Below are positions 12,901 through 22,928 of a stretch of DNA of 64,000 nucleotides, in pieces. This stretch comes from Patiria miniata (Eukaryota; Echinodermata; Asteroidea; Valvatida; Asterinidae). Numbering within the stretch: the stretch's first letter is position 1; each line of letters opens with the position of its first letter. The notes under the pieces are model-generated. The model was not told the origin of the DNA, made no database searches, and saw only the letters and a program-made list of their open reading frames with translations. Position numbers and translations under genes: made by a program. The stretch covers positions 25,905,334 through 25,969,333 of the forward strand of contig NW_024037074.1 of the NCBI RefSeq assembly GCF_015706575.1, read 5' to 3'.

Positions 12901-14805
12901 AATAGGACTGAACTCGCTGTGAAATTATTCTTTCTGGCAAGCTGTCATTTTGGAGAAATCAATGACAGAAGGCCTTTCCAACGTAGGAAATGTGCGCGAC
13001 ATCGCGTAGCTGCAATCGGCTAAGTGAGAACGTGTCTCGGAAGCTGAATTCAGGCCCAATGACTCGGCAACTTTTGATTTGAAATCGAGATCCTAGAATA
13101 TTGTTTTCTCGGAATATACAGCATTCACTGAGCTGAGTCTTCGTCAGGTTAGCTGTTCAGCACCCTTCTTTAGATTTTGAACACTTTTGTTGCTTCAAAC
13201 GAACATAATGCACAAATTACAAGTGATAGACGCTACTTTGAATTTCCCCCACCCCAGGTATTTGATGACTGTGCAATCTCTCAGTCAGTCCGAGAGGAGG
13301 TCTATAAGTGCTATCCTGATGCCAAGAGAGCCCATCTCAAGAGTGGAGGCAACTTCCCCTACCTCAGCCGTACTGATGAGGTCAATCTTCACATTCAGGT
13401 CAGGTCAAACCACCCCCCCCCCCTTCATAAAGTGGTGCTATAATTGCGTTGGACACTGTTATTGTACTGCTTGGCCTAACACTGTGGCCAGCAAATTCAA
13501 CAAAGCCATCCCATCAGTCAAAATCAGTCGAGTAACTGTTTTTATCCCCCTGGCTTTCAAGCTAGACAGGGGGATATTGCGATCGCGTATTCCTTCTGTG
13601 TGTCCGTATGTACGTGTTCATCTTTTCAAACCCTGGACGAAAAATACCAGAGAACAAAAGGGAATAATATCGTCCACGATTCCCACCATACGTCTGCGAT
13701 TGGGTTTGTGTACAAAACCTATGGAAGTCTTCCTAAAAAGTTAGAGTACAAACAAAAGAGGGACAATAGGACGTCCATGATCGACGGTGAACACACGTTT
13801 GGGTGTCAATGTGTGTGTGTTCCAGTTAACGGTAAGGTTCAGTCATCAATCTCAACCAAACTTGAAAGGTGGTCTGTGGGGAGAAGGCCGACATCAGAAA
13901 AAGCCTTTCCAATGTGGATATTTACGAGGTCTCTGGAGAGCTCAGCTCAGTATTACTAATGACTCTAACATGTGGGCCTTTCCATGCTAAGGGGTACAAA
14001 AGTGTGACATGGGATGGGAAATGAAGCAGGATAATAACATCAAGTTGCTTGTCCTATTTTCCACTTGTACATTCCCACCCCATTGTTGAGGATTGTGCTT
14101 TTAAAGAATTAAAGACTTTCTTGACAAGATATTTATGCTCAGGCTCACAGTGCTACGTGCGTAACATGGACAGAAAGTTTGCCAGGCAGATGGCGCAAGC
14201 TTTACTTGCAGTATTTTTAACAGTTGAGTGCTCCCTGTGGAGGCAGACCGTGTGTTGACATTGAACAAGGCCGCTGTGCACGACCTAGTATTGTTCTACA
14301 ATTTACGCTCCGTGAGCACACCCCGGAGTGTTGGAAAATATGAGGTTTTGGCAAGATATATCGTACAAATACTGTTGAAATGACTCTTGCGAATCAGTAT
14401 TTGTGGCGTTTGGCTGTATATCAGAAGTTGCTGCTATATTTTGCATTTTTCGAAAAATAGAAATTAATAAGCGGTTTAATGGATCGGTCCATTCTTGGAT
14501 CGTGTACAAGGCCTTCTTTTTAAACTTTCTTTTAATTTTGTGATTTCCAGATTCATTTGAGAAAGTACGCACAGTCCCGTTACGACGCCCGGTCCCCGCA
14601 GGACGAGATTACTGTCCCCAGCATCACCAAGGCGATGGGAAACCATGGCGACAGTCGCCAGGAGACTGAGGACAATGGAGACAGTGCAGGGGAGGTAGGA
14701 GACCATGGAGATAGTACCGGGGAAGCCACCGACCCGTTAGGCCTAGTGCGAGAAGACTCATTCTCAGAAAAGCACTCGCATGATGACACGGAAGATGATC
14801 TCTAA
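6820..14805 (+). CDS. SPG21: SPG21 / maspardin ortholog, 5' exon missing
   Basis: Alpha/beta-hydrolase-fold protein of the maspardin family. In vertebrates it is a cytosolic, endosome/trans-Golgi-associated protein that binds CD4 and is mutated in Mast syndrome; hydrolase activity is doubtful. Coding exons are 6820-6981, 7327-7407, 9100-9245, 10604-10712, 11501-11608, 13258-13398 and 14551-14805. All have AG/GT borders and compatible phases, giving 333 visible residues. The protein begins at VDDDDSK-W, corresponding to about residue 22 of the vertebrate protein, so roughly 20-25 N-terminal residues lie in an exon not found in 1-6819, probably left of the window. Recognised blocks are [18 protein letters not shown], the nucleophile elbow G-S-S-L-G-G, LTLNC..AYVEP and [14 protein letters not shown]. 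The C-terminal tail is longer and more acidic than in vertebrates (human protein 308 aa). All introns are rich in TEs. The assignment is from remembered family sequence and is very secure. Confidence 0.96.
7022..7180 (+). repeat. Degenerate family D fragment
   Basis: AATTGGGCGAATCTG, CGCAAGCATTGACATGACGCAC and GCGCGGTTGCTAT match the central part of family D elements in order. The ends are lost. Confidence 0.5.
7327..7407 (+). CDS. SPG21: SPG21 coding exon
   Basis: 27 codons, phase 0/0. It matches the maspardin segment YP-HW--EFC--FRKLLDH-QLD. The acceptor is CGTGACAG and the donor ATG|GTAATT. Just upstream (7231-7263) the 15-mer TTGAGTTTCCCCGC is duplicated in tandem. Confidence 0.94.
7532..7760. 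repeat. Low-complexity repeat in SPG21 intron
   Basis: CGTCCGTCCGT runs followed by GGGGTGATG motifs. A hairpin is formed by GGGGTGATGTGTCC and the inverse at 7711-7743. No gene. Confidence 0.5.
8437..9079. mobile_element. hAT-like TIR element ending 20 nt before SPG21 exon
   Basis: 643 bp with ends CACCCGATTTCA and TGAAATCGGGTG. Flanking 8-bp copies are CTGCCCTG (8429-8436) and CTGCTCTG (9080-9087), one mismatch. Both flanks have dense CGACGCGTCG-type palindromes. An 8-bp duplication suggests hAT. There is no transposase. Confidence 0.75.
9100..9245 (+). CDS. SPG21: SPG21 coding exon with nucleophile elbow
   Basis: 146 nt, starts in phase 0 and ends after two bases of a Thr codon. It encodes [20 protein letters not shown], containing the G-x-S-x-G elbow, then the SLILCNTF strand. 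The donor is AAC|GTGAGT. A hAT-like element ends at 9079, leaving only its 8-bp target copy and 12 nt before the exon. Confidence 0.96.
9693..9844. mobile_element. TTAACCCTCCT MITE, copy 1
   Basis: Begins TTAACCCTCCT and ends near TAGGAGGGTCA; about 150 bp. The interior (ACTTGACCAATATTGACCCAAG) matches, inverted, the copy at 58823-58970. Confidence 0.65.
10142..10512. mobile_element. Harbinger-like MITE, family B copy 2
   Basis: Same ends and interior as 6403-6784, flanked by TAA (10139-10141, 10513-10515). It lies 91 nt upstream of an SPG21 exon. A truncated reversed relative is at 24773-24910. Confidence 0.8.
10604..10712 (+). CDS. SPG21: SPG21 coding exon
   Basis: 109 nt. The first base completes the Thr codon of the previous exon, then 36 codons follow ([18 protein letters not shown] onward). 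The acceptor CTCGTGAAG is weak in pyrimidines; the donor is AGG|GTGAGA. A second GGCC-ended element ends 91 nt upstream, at 10512. Confidence 0.94.
10883..11401 (+). mobile_element. TTAA-flanked MITE, family C copy 1
   Basis: TIR AGGGAATATACATTATTTGC and inverse, flanked by TTAA (10879-10882, 11402-11405). Internal inverted repeats are CTGGTTCCCTGAC / GTCAGGGAACCAG and the perfect palindrome CCAACGCTGATCGG-CCGATCAGCGTTGG. Other copies are at 17791-18304, 21261-21782, 44883-45405 (-), 49390-49899 (-) and 50030-50543 (-). The TTAA target suggests piggyBac-type mobilisation. Confidence 0.82.
11501..11608 (+). CDS. SPG21: SPG21 coding exon
   Basis: 36 codons, phase 0/0, encoding [20 protein letters not shown] and the AYVEP-type motif of maspardin. 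The acceptor tract is TTTTCTCTAACCTGTAG and the donor GAC|GTGAGT. A TTAA-flanked TIR element ends 100 nt upstream. Confidence 0.95.
11710..12247 (+). mobile_element. Family D TTAA element, copy 2
   Basis: Flanked by TTAA (11706-11709, 12248-12251). Same interior as 416-1091. The open frame at 11651-12046 runs through the repeat and is not a gene. Confidence 0.8.
12820..13242 (+). mobile_element. Family D TTAA element, copy 3, worn right end
   Basis: The left TTAA at 12816-12819 is intact; the right TIR is degraded (TGATAGACGCTACTTTGAA against TGATGGACTATATCTTTAA). It ends about 15 nt before the SPG21 exon at 13258 and lacks part of the CpG-rich centre. Confidence 0.75.
13258..13398 (+). CDS. 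SPG21: SPG21 coding exon
   Basis: 47 codons, phase 0/0. It matches the vertebrate C-terminal domain (VFD..A.S..VREE.YK.YP.A, then [11 protein letters not shown]). The acceptor is TTTCCCCCACCCCAG and the donor CAG|GTCAGG. A worn TTAA-type element ends about 15 nt before the exon, so the branch point probably lies in TE-derived sequence. Confidence 0.95.
14551..14805 (+). CDS. SPG21: SPG21 terminal coding exon, acidic tail
   Basis: 84 codons plus TAA at 14803-14805. It starts with IHLRKY, matching IHL in vertebrate maspardin, then diverges into an acidic Ser/Asp/Glu-rich tail. The tail carries three imperfect repeats of the form (N/D)(H/N)GDS (NHGDS, DNGDS, DHGDS) spaced 13-15 residues apart and ends D-D-T-E-D-D-L. 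It is likely disordered. Nothing suggests a second domain. Confidence 0.9.
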   Translation: MHLRKYAQSRYDARSPQDEITVPSITKAMGNHGDSRQETEDNGDSAGEVGDHGDSTGEATDPLGLVREDSFSEKHSHDDTEDDL

Positions 14806-17324
14806 ACAGTACGTCTAGCCTTGTTCCCGCTGCAATTTGAAATATGAAACCCTGACTATTCCAGATTCTGAAAATCCAACGTTTTTTTTCTTCAGTTTCT
14901 TGCATAACTTTGAAGGATTCAGTTAAGTGGAACCAGACAACAGAGGTGCGTTCCAGTCACGGGAACGTGTTAGCGTTTATTAGCTAGGCACTACAAACAT
15001 GCCAACCCCAAATGGAATGATACAGTGCAACGCCGCTATGAGGAACATCGCGGGATCCACAGAAATTGTTCGTAATAGCGATCATTCGGTGTGGCGCTTT
15101 TAAGGTGGCGATGCGTCGGTACTCACTTTTCAATAAATAGCGCCCTTCATAACTTCACCCTGCAAACCCTGGTAGTTACTGAAAGACGACTTTGAACACG
15201 TGCCGACTATTGCATTATGTATATTACACTTTTTTTTTAGCTTACTAACATCGCCATTGTTGGAACTCACCCCAAGACATGTAGTTTGCATGGGCACGGT
15301 GTGTCACTATTTTTTTTTTTTTTGAGAATATGGATTTGTGCCAATGGTTTTGGATTTTGACTGAATTTGCAAGACGAGAGTCCAGGTTAACTAACATTCC
15401 GTTACATAAATTCAGCTTGGATTTTGTCAAAATATTTTGTGACCAACGTAACAGTGGGTTGAGTGTTTTATAAGTTTATCATACTGCATAGAGGACTATG
15501 TACATTGTACCAGTATTATTTTGTTTAATATCTAAATATCGCCATTTCATTCAGCAATGTCATGTAAGCGGATCTTTTTTGAGTACACACCTCGTTGTGG
15601 TAGCTTATCAACTCTATTTAAGAATTAAAAGTAATGGACACCATTTGCTAAAAATGTGTTTTAGCTGATTCAAGGAACATCAATACAATCAATCTGAAGG
15701 AAGTTATAAAAAAAAAAACTAACCTGTCGAAATTTCAGCTCAGTAGATATACTTTTGACGAAACTGTAAAAAAAGTCTTCATTTTTTTCCGATGCAAAGC
15801 ATAGGTTTCCAATGAAAGCGCGATGGTTTGGTCCTAACCAGTGCAAGGAAATGATGTTGATTACTATTTTCTTGAAAATGACAGCTATACTAGGCGCAAT
15901 GATCTCATAGGATGCTTGATCCTATTATTTACTTACAATCAAGTAGGATATTTCATGATTTTCTGACAGTTTCATTTGTTAATGTTTACACATGGCGTCC
16001 ATTGTCAAAATGGTTTATTTCAATGGTATTTTCGTTGTATCACAGTCGGGTGCCTGGCTCAAAGAGTGGGCTATTACAGTTGTTCGTAACTGGGAACTCT
16101 ACGGGCTTAGAGCAGCGCGGCCACATTGTGTGGTCAATCGTTATCATCACGTCACGCTGTGTGTATGTATTACATGTATGTACGTACATGTGCGCTGCGG
16201 TTTGTACAGTGCATATACTGGGTCCGCTCGCCCGCGATGTGTGCACGCTTCTGTCCGCATGCTTCTGTCCACGAAGGGAATAGGATGTATATCCCAATGA
16301 GGGTGGTGTGTTTATGTCGCCCCCCCCCCCCACCCCCTCTCCTCCCCCACCCCTCTCCCCCACCCCCTTCCCTACCCCCTGATACTTCATAAAGCAATCA
16401 TTTATGATTTGCAAACAAATGTTCCTCCTCTGTTGCTATGTTTGGTGTCGGTGTAGTGTAACGAATTACTGCATGTATAGTTTATGTATAAAGTGTAAAT
16501 ATGAAAATCATAAAATTTGGAAAACATGATTAAATTTTATATGACTCAGTCTGTAAACCTGTATTAATATGAAATATTGGGAAAATGTGTCCATCACATT
16601 CCCTCATGCAATTTTTGTAATATTGAAGAAAATATTTAATCCCATTTGTTTTTTTTTTCATTTCTAATTGTTCTGACTGATTCGTCTGCAGAGTACATTC
16701 AGATAGGAGTGATTTCTGACTGAAAGAGGGCTGGCTTTACAGTTTTAAGATTTCTTCGCATCTTTCTTTAATTTCGCCAGTTTATATTATGTACATTTAA
16801 TTTATATGTTGCCAATTTATATTATATGTGTGTAATTAGTTTGAAGAAATTGTGACCATGGCATAGACGACTCAAATTATTTTAAGCATTTGCATGTGTG
16901 CGCCAAGTGCCATCGGCAATGCATTTGAATATGACTCCGCTTAAGTAACCGTTAAGGCTGTACTTACGCACAGAATTTTGGAAGTTGGAGTTGCAAATGT
17001 TACGCTTGCCAGCTAATTATAGCAGTCTGTTTATTTATGTCGCTTTCTCTGAAAAGATAAATGTAATGGTTGGGGTGAAGAGTATAGTGCTGTCACGATT
17101 TTCGCTGCACAAAATCTGTTCCCAGTATGATGAGAAAGTTGTATTGATTTTACAATTTATCAAAAGCTAATTAACGCTTTGCGTAGGTACACATTGGCTT
17201 GGACCTCCCTTGTACTCATGGTGTACGTAATGTTAACATGTCCTCCCCCCACACACACTTTGTACGAACATACTTTATGTACAGCCCTTTACACATTAAG
17301 ACTTCCACCTGTAATTTTTAACCC
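14806..17324. other. SPG21 3' flank and intergenic sequence
   Basis: An AATAAA lies at 15132-15137, possibly a polyadenylation signal for SPG21. A degraded family C fragment is at about 15840-16000 and a polypyrimidine CCCCC/CTCC tract at 16320-16380. The rest is AT-rich with no recognisable gene. Confidence 0.4.
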
Positions 17325-17690
17325 CAACATATGTACCTGAACCCATCAAAATCCACACCCCTGTTTTGGGAGGATTTCAGCGGATTCAGGATACCTCCAT
17401 ATTGGAAAAAGTTGGGGGATTTTGATGGATTCAGGGCAGTAAGCATAGCAGTACTGTAGGATTTTGATGGATTCAGGATACCTCCATATTGAGCAGTTGG
17501 GAGACTTTGATAGATTCAGGATCTCAAGTTTAACTTCTTGGCTATGTTTGGTGTGTACGAGGTATATATACACTGGTGGATTCTGATGGGTTCAGGACGC
17601 CAACATTATTTTGCATGACAAAATTGGTGGATTTTGGCGGATTCAGGTTACTTTCTTGTAAAAGTGCTCAAGGGGTTAGGGTCAATGAAC
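17325..17690 (-). repeat. Minus-strand copy of the 4939-5840 element
   Basis: Matches the reverse complement of the flanks at 4939-5830, including GATTTTGATGGATTCAGG blocks and AAGTGCTCAAGGGGTTAGGG at the end. It has one 22-bp unit only. Confidence 0.7.
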
Positions 17691-17790
17691 TATCGTTGGA
17701 CCAATTCCACAGAACTTTAGAGCAACAAATATGTTCGAGACTTACCCTTGTTTTCTGTACACCAAATGTTGAGATTGATTAATACTTTAA

Positions 17791-18304
17791 AGGGAATATA
17801 CATCATTTGCTTTTGCTGTAATTTTCAGATATGGATGGAATAGGGGGGTTGGAAATATAAAGCAAATATAGTTACACTGACTTTTTGGAGGTTTTGGGTT
17901 TGAAAATGCTACTAAAACCAAGAAAAACGATCATTTTCCTGTAGTCTGGTTCCCTGACTCCATATAAGAAGAAACAGAGCAGTTAACATACATTGGGGAA
18001 TTGTAAGGTCAGGGAACCAGTCTAGCTGGCTCGTACCCGTTCATGGGTTTGTAATCGATTGCAAACAAGTGCAATGGTCAATTGGGGCCAGTATTTGAAA
18101 AAAAGCCAGTTGTTTCCAACGCTGATCGGCCGATCAGCGTTGGAAATTGATACAAAAATACCACTTTTCTTGAAAATGACAGTATACCAGGTGCCATAAT
18201 TTTACAGGATGCTTTAGACTGTCATTTACCAACATCCTATTAAGGTATTTCGCAAAAACTTGGTAGTTTTATTTTTCGATGTTTGCAAATGTTGTATATT
18301 CCCT
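17791..18304 (+). mobile_element. Family C MITE, copy 2
   Basis: TTAA at 17787-17790 and 18305-18308. Nearly identical to the copy at 10883 including the CGATCGGCCGATC-type core palindrome. Confidence 0.82.
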
Positions 18305-18699
18305 TTAATTAAACGTATAAGTATACCAATGTTTCACATACATGTAGAGGCTGCATATTGTATATCCAAAGCAATGTTAAACTTACAAGATTATTTAAGT
18401 TCCTCTTTTTTATATGGATATATAAACCATTTTCCCGATGGCCAAATTTAACAAATGTTCATCATTAAATTACTTACAACTGTTCAAATTGTACTCTTCC
18501 TTAACAGTGTTTCTCTTTTCTATTGGGAAAATGTTCTGTGATTGTAATAAAAACAAAACGGATTATTTTGATATATACATTCTTACGGTTTGGGTTGAAT
18601 TTCTAGAGTATTACAACACAAGAAATTTAAATGAAGCATAGAGGTCGCCACCATGCTGTTCTTTTATTTAGGAGGGGGGAATTTAAAAGTTAAATCTGG

Positions 18700-18745
18700 A
18701 ATACCGTAGTGGTGCTCTACCAACCGAGCTATCCAGCCCTATGTT
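18700..18745 (-). repeat. tRNA-like 5' half (SINE fragment)
   Basis: On the minus strand, GGCTGGATAGCTCGGTTGGT then AGAGCACC, a tRNA D-arm/A-box, without a 3' half. Confidence 0.45.
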
Positions 18746-18833
18746 GACAGTTTCCCAATCAGTCCATATCTTTGTCCAGGGCCCTAGTTGGAAGCCAAAA
18801 ACCCATATTTACCATGGGAAATCGCCATCATAC

Positions 18834-18905
18834 ATCTGGAAGCTCAGTTGGTAGAGCACCGGAACGGCAATCCGGAGGTCGCAGGTTCAAACCCTGCTCC
18901 TGTCA
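18834..18905 (+). repeat. tRNA-derived SINE head (Ala-GGC-like)
   Basis: D-arm GCTCAGTTGGTAGAGC, anticodon stem CCGGA/TCCGG with loop ACGGCAA, T-arm GCAGGTTCAAACCCTGC. The acceptor 3' strand TCCTGTC does not pair with the 5' side, and position 33 is C instead of U, so this is a SINE rather than a working tRNA gene. Confidence 0.7.
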
Positions 18906-19242
18906 ATTTCTTTGATTATTATAATGCACTGAATGGGTTTCCCTTTGCGGTTTATTTAACCATTTACAATGTACAATTACCAAGCTGAGTAATTTCCAAA
19001 ACCGATCACGTCCAATGGGAGTGTTGTAATATCAGCCTATGCCCTTCTCCTGTTAGGGGGGTCCTGGTCAAACCAAAGCCATGAACAATATCAGCGGACT
19101 TGGATGTTAACTTCGGCCTACAATGACAGCACCTCGGCACACACATTCAGATTGTTGGGTGAATGTGTAAGAAACACATATTCACTTTGGGCAACCCCCA
19201 AAAAGCTTTGGACAACCCTCAAACTGGTAGTATGTTTCACCC

Positions 19243-19731
19243 ATAGAGCTATATTAAATTACTAGAGCGCTAACTTCGTGTACAAACTAATGCCTGCTGG
19301 GCGCATCCATGTTTGTGCACAAACCTATGGAGACCTAGACATTTTGTACGGCTTTTGTACGGCTATTTGCATACGTTTGTATTCCATACCAGTGCGTTAT
19401 CGAAGCCAATACGCCCAAAACCGAAACTCACGATCAGCAAATGAGCATGTCATTTTGCTCTACACTAACAGCGCAACGTGTGCGCGTATTCGCTGCAGAT
19501 GCTTTTTGCCGTCACGTTTTTTTTTAATGTCAATGACGCGCTTAAGTTATTTGCGTATGTTCTACTTGCGCGTTGCATGTAGAGTACACTTTCAAAATTA
19601 AATCCTTCTAATTTCATTATGTTCTACAAACGCACATGAATTCAAAATGTCTGCCCCCAGGACGGCTTCAAAACGTCTCCGCACGCAGAATGACGAGTTA
19701 GCGCTCTAGTAATTTAATAAAGCTCTATGGT
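19243..19731. mobile_element. TIR element, ~490 bp
   Basis: Ends CATAGAGCTATATTAAATTA and the inverse (TAATTTAATAAAGCTCTATG), followed inward by CTAGAGCGCTAACTTCGT / ACGAGTTAGCGCTCTAG. There is no transposase frame and the class is not clear. Confidence 0.7.
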
Positions 19732-20029
19732 TTCAGCCAAAAACGTCTATCTATCAGCACAGAGCAAGTTCCAGTGAGGACTATGGTGCACCACAATTTG
19801 ACTAACGTCACTCGAACATAGAAATGGTTGGACTAGTTTCAGCCAAGTTCGCGCAAGGACTATAGTTGACCGATGGTTAACTAACATTTGCCCGAACTCT
19901 GTCTAGTCGACGATGGTTGACTACGCTAGTCGACTATTTGGAACCAGCCTACTGGGGTTGGTTGCTTCGCTGGTAACCAATAGCCGCGCGCATTCATAAC
20001 GCTAGCAGAGAGCCAGGATCCAGAAGTTT

Positions 20030-20400
20030 TGCGATGACATTTTGACCAGCGTTTGACTAGAGACGTTCGCACATTGCTACCAGTGCGCAGGCGTAAGGTA
20101 CATCACAAATCAACCACTATTCGACTAATGGTCCTTGCCAAACTTGGCCCTAGTTGACGATTTGGAACTGGAGCTCGGGCATGGTTCCGTCGCTAGTTAC
20201 TGATAATAGTCGCGTATGTCACAAAGCACAGCTGGAAGTAAGGGCCAAGAAGTTTCATGGTGACGTTTTGACCAGCGTTTAGCCATAACGCACTTTGGTT
20301 TGACTAGAGGCGTTCAAACGTTGCTATCACGATGCAGGCATAAGTTACGTCACAAATCAACCACTAGTCGACTAACGGTCCTCGCCCAAAATTGCTGACA
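20030..20400. repeat. Direct duplication behind MRPL34
   Basis: Two direct copies about 235 bp apart share GACGTTTTGACCAGCGTTT / GACATTTTGACCAGCGTTT and GTCACAAATCAACCACTAGT-like blocks. They end 60 bp from the MRPL34 stop, so its 3' UTR may include this repeat. Confidence 0.55.
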
Positions 20401-20462
20401 GATGAGCACTGGCATATTGATGTCTCTAGAGGGCACTGTTTACATGATTGATAGCACCCTCA

Positions 20463-20778
20463 TCAGTGCGTCAGCAATCGTCTCCCTTTCAGAAGCCGTC
20501 GCCAGATCAGCTGGATTCCCGACTTGCTACTCATCCGTTGGTGGAAGCCGTGCTTGCGTTTGCGTTTGACGTTGCTGGGCTGGTAGGTGTTGCCGCGGGC
20601 CTTGAAGCAGCACGGCACCAGTGACGGCGTCGGGTGATGCTGTAACAGTTGCTGTCTGGGTGTCTGGTTACCGGCTGCCAGCCACCAGTGAGGTGCTGTA
20701 GTGTTGCAGGGTCCCGTGGTCAGTGTTCTGTGCGTTGTCAATGTAGGCAGCTTGGCGGTTCTCAGACACATGAAAGCG
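20463..20778 (-). CDS. MRPL34: MRPL34 coding exon 2 (L34 domain)
   Basis: 316 nt, entering with one base of a split Ser codon. About 60 poorly conserved residues precede the bL34 domain, which occupies the last ~45 residues (RGNTYQPSN through LLTH). An alternative upstream start in this exon would remove the presequence, so the two-exon model is preferred. Confidence 0.93.
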
Positions 20779-21196
20779 CTGTCCAAAACAAGAATTGTAA
20801 AGGTGTAAGTACAATGTAACAAATAAAAAACGTATACACTGGAATGACTGGATGTTGATCATTAGCTTTTTGTGCACTTTTTGTTTGTTTGAAGCAACAA
20901 AATTGTTCACAATCATAAGTCAGTTTTATAACAAATAACCTGTTGAAATATTAACTATATGTGTCGAGAAAACAGTGGAAACATGGTTTCCAAAACTGAA
21001 ATAGCCTCAATCCTGCAAAATCCTCCATTATACAAAGCGGATTTTGGAGTATTTGGAAAGGTTATGGTTAATGATGTTACACATACCTATTAAACTTCCT
21101 AATACCATTGTCTATTCCACCAGCACCACCAGCAGTGGCTGGCCTAAACAGACGACCAATGGCTATCCTGGTTGCAGCTAGGAATGTAGCCGCCAT
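20463..21196 (-). CDS. MRPL34: MRPL34, mitochondrial ribosomal protein bL34m
   Basis: Component of the mitochondrial large ribosomal subunit. The coding exons are 21196-21087 and 20778-20463 on the minus strand (141 aa). Exon 1 starts with ATG in a good context (CAACATGG) and encodes an Arg-containing, acid-poor leader [19 protein letters not shown], typical of a mitochondrial presequence. The donor AATAG|GTATGT (phase 2) joins acceptor TTTTGGACAG|C to give a Ser codon. The C-terminus is a complete bL34 signature: [16 protein letters not shown], then [13 protein letters not shown], ending in TGA. Human MRPL34 is about 92 aa, so this protein has a longer linker (residues about 40-95, Thr/His/Gln-rich) between presequence and L34 domain. 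It is divergent from ABHD8, as in human. Confidence 0.95.
20850..20920 (-). repeat. Family D end fragment in MRPL34 intron
   Basis: TTTGTTTGAAGCAACAAAAT and TTCACAATC match the outer part of family D. It is 70 bp upstream of the exon 2 acceptor. Confidence 0.5.
21087..21196 (-). CDS. MRPL34: MRPL34 coding exon 1 (presequence)
   Basis: 36 codons plus two bases. The leader contains Arg and Lys but only one Asp and no Glu, which fits mitochondrial import. The start is chosen because it is the first ATG of the frame and has a strong context. A TTAA-flanked TIR element begins 65 bp upstream, at 21261. Confidence 0.88.
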
Positions 21197-21260
21197 GTTG
21201 AACTTCTTAGAGACTCTCTATGCTCACTGCATGTAAAGAGAGAATGAAAAAAATAATTAA

Positions 21261-21782
21261 AGGGAATACACATCATTGGCTTTTGCTGTATTTTTCAGAA
21301 ATGAACTATTTGAGAGGTTAGTATAATAGATCAAATATTGTTACACTGACATTTTTTAAGTTTGGTGTTCGAAATAGTTGGAAGAACCAAGAAAAACAAA
21401 AATGTTCAAGCAGTCTGGTTCCCTGACTTCACAAAAGACAAAATGGATCAATTTATAGATGATGGAAAATTGTAAGGCAAGGGAACCAGTCTAGCTGGCC
21501 TGCACCCGTTCATGAACATGTAACCAATAGCAAACAAAATTTGGACTGAAAAAAATGGTAAAATTGGAGCAGTAGTTGAAAACTAGTTAGGTTTTTCCAA
21601 CGCTGGTCTGCCGACCACTGTTGGAAATGTTTACAAAAATACCATTTTCTTGAAAATGACTTCACACCAGGTGCCATAATTTTAAAAGATGCTTGAGACT
21701 GTCATTTACCAACATCCTAGTAAGGTATTTCGTAAAAACTTTCGTTTTATTTTTCGATGTTTGCAAATGTTGTATATTCCCT
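21261..21782 (+). mobile_element. Family C MITE, copy 3, in MRPL34 promoter region
   Basis: TTAA at 21257-21260 and 21783-21786. More diverged than the other copies; the central palindrome is imperfect. Its edge is 61 bp upstream of the MRPL34 start codon, inside the expected 5' UTR/promoter. Confidence 0.8.
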
Positions 21783-22121
21783 TTAACATCTCATGAATTT
21801 TTTGTACATTTATGTCAACTTGACCACTGAGTTCACAGTCTTGAGTGGAACAAATTCCAGTGTCTTGGAAAACAGAATGGGGACAAGGAATAATCATTTG
21901 TGATACCTACAATGGACAATAGAGTTTATACCTCTGGTTCTTTTCAGAACCATTCTCTTAGTTGAGAAATTATTCGCATATGGTGTTTCCGCAAACCTTC
22001 CATTATTTACAATGGATTATATGGTAATCGTGCAGTTTAGGACCTGTTCCATATCAGAGAACCAAAAAAAAAACACTTTTAAGTTTTGGGACTTAACACC
22101 GAAACATTTGCCATGTTGCTA

Positions 22122-22273
22122 TCCGGTTCGTTAGTAAAAACGTCATACACCATGTACACGCACGCTCACCACTGATTACTAGCGCCCATTGGCTACAAAC
22201 GCTCGAGCTGCGTTAACTTCCAGTTCCAATCGTGCAGAAAGTCCTGGAGGTGACGTCACACTAACGAACCAGA
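22122..22273. mobile_element. TA-flanked MITE, copy 2
   Basis: TCCGGTTCGTTAGT and inverse ACTAACGAACCAGA, flanked by TA. Same interior as 421-575 (GATTAC.AGCGCCCATTGG). Confidence 0.75.
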
Positions 22274-22928
22274 TAGAAGCAGGAAACGTCACTCTACGTG
22301 TTTGAAATCATCTAAATAGTCACAATCATACAGTAATTTTGGAGTGTGTCTTGGGGTCAACTTTTGGCAATCGTGTTCAGGTGGATGTCTTGACAAATTC
22401 TCCCAACTCTAAAATGTATTTAAATGAAAACTAAAGTGCCAATAAAATTATATGTGGTCGACAATGCTCCACTCCGTCCAATGGTACAATTTTTGCTAAT
22501 TGGGTAATTTCGGTCGCGCCCTCGTACTAGTTGGCTGGCGTACGAGTTGCTGTACGAGTTGGCCCACGTATGAGTTGTCTCGCGTACAAGTTGTCTTGCG
22601 TACGAGTTGGTTCACGTATGAGGCTGAATCGATCTCACGTACAAGTTTACCAATCTGCGAACGAGTTGTCCTGTGTACGAGATGGTTCGCCCTACGAGTT
22701 GCCCTGTTTCCGTTCAAAATCGCATTGCCATTAGACTGCAGCTGCCGTCATGACCGTCAAACGTCAATAATAGCCACTACGAACATGACGAAAATGGAAT
22801 GATTGAAAGATATTCTCCGCTCTAGCCTAGGCCTATTTTATTAAATGTAATCTTAAATTCCGTAATTGACCTAGGCCTATCACGTTTCACTCTATTAATT
22901 TTTATAACCTAAAACAAAGTTGAAAAAG

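Noticed and set aside
16126..16414. Frames of ~90-124 aa around 16.0-16.4 kb
   Set aside because: Composition is driven by TACATGTA and poly-C/CT tracts; frames occur on both strands.
18834..18905. Functional tRNA-Ala gene
   Set aside because: The acceptor strands do not pair and position 33 is C; best read as a SINE head.
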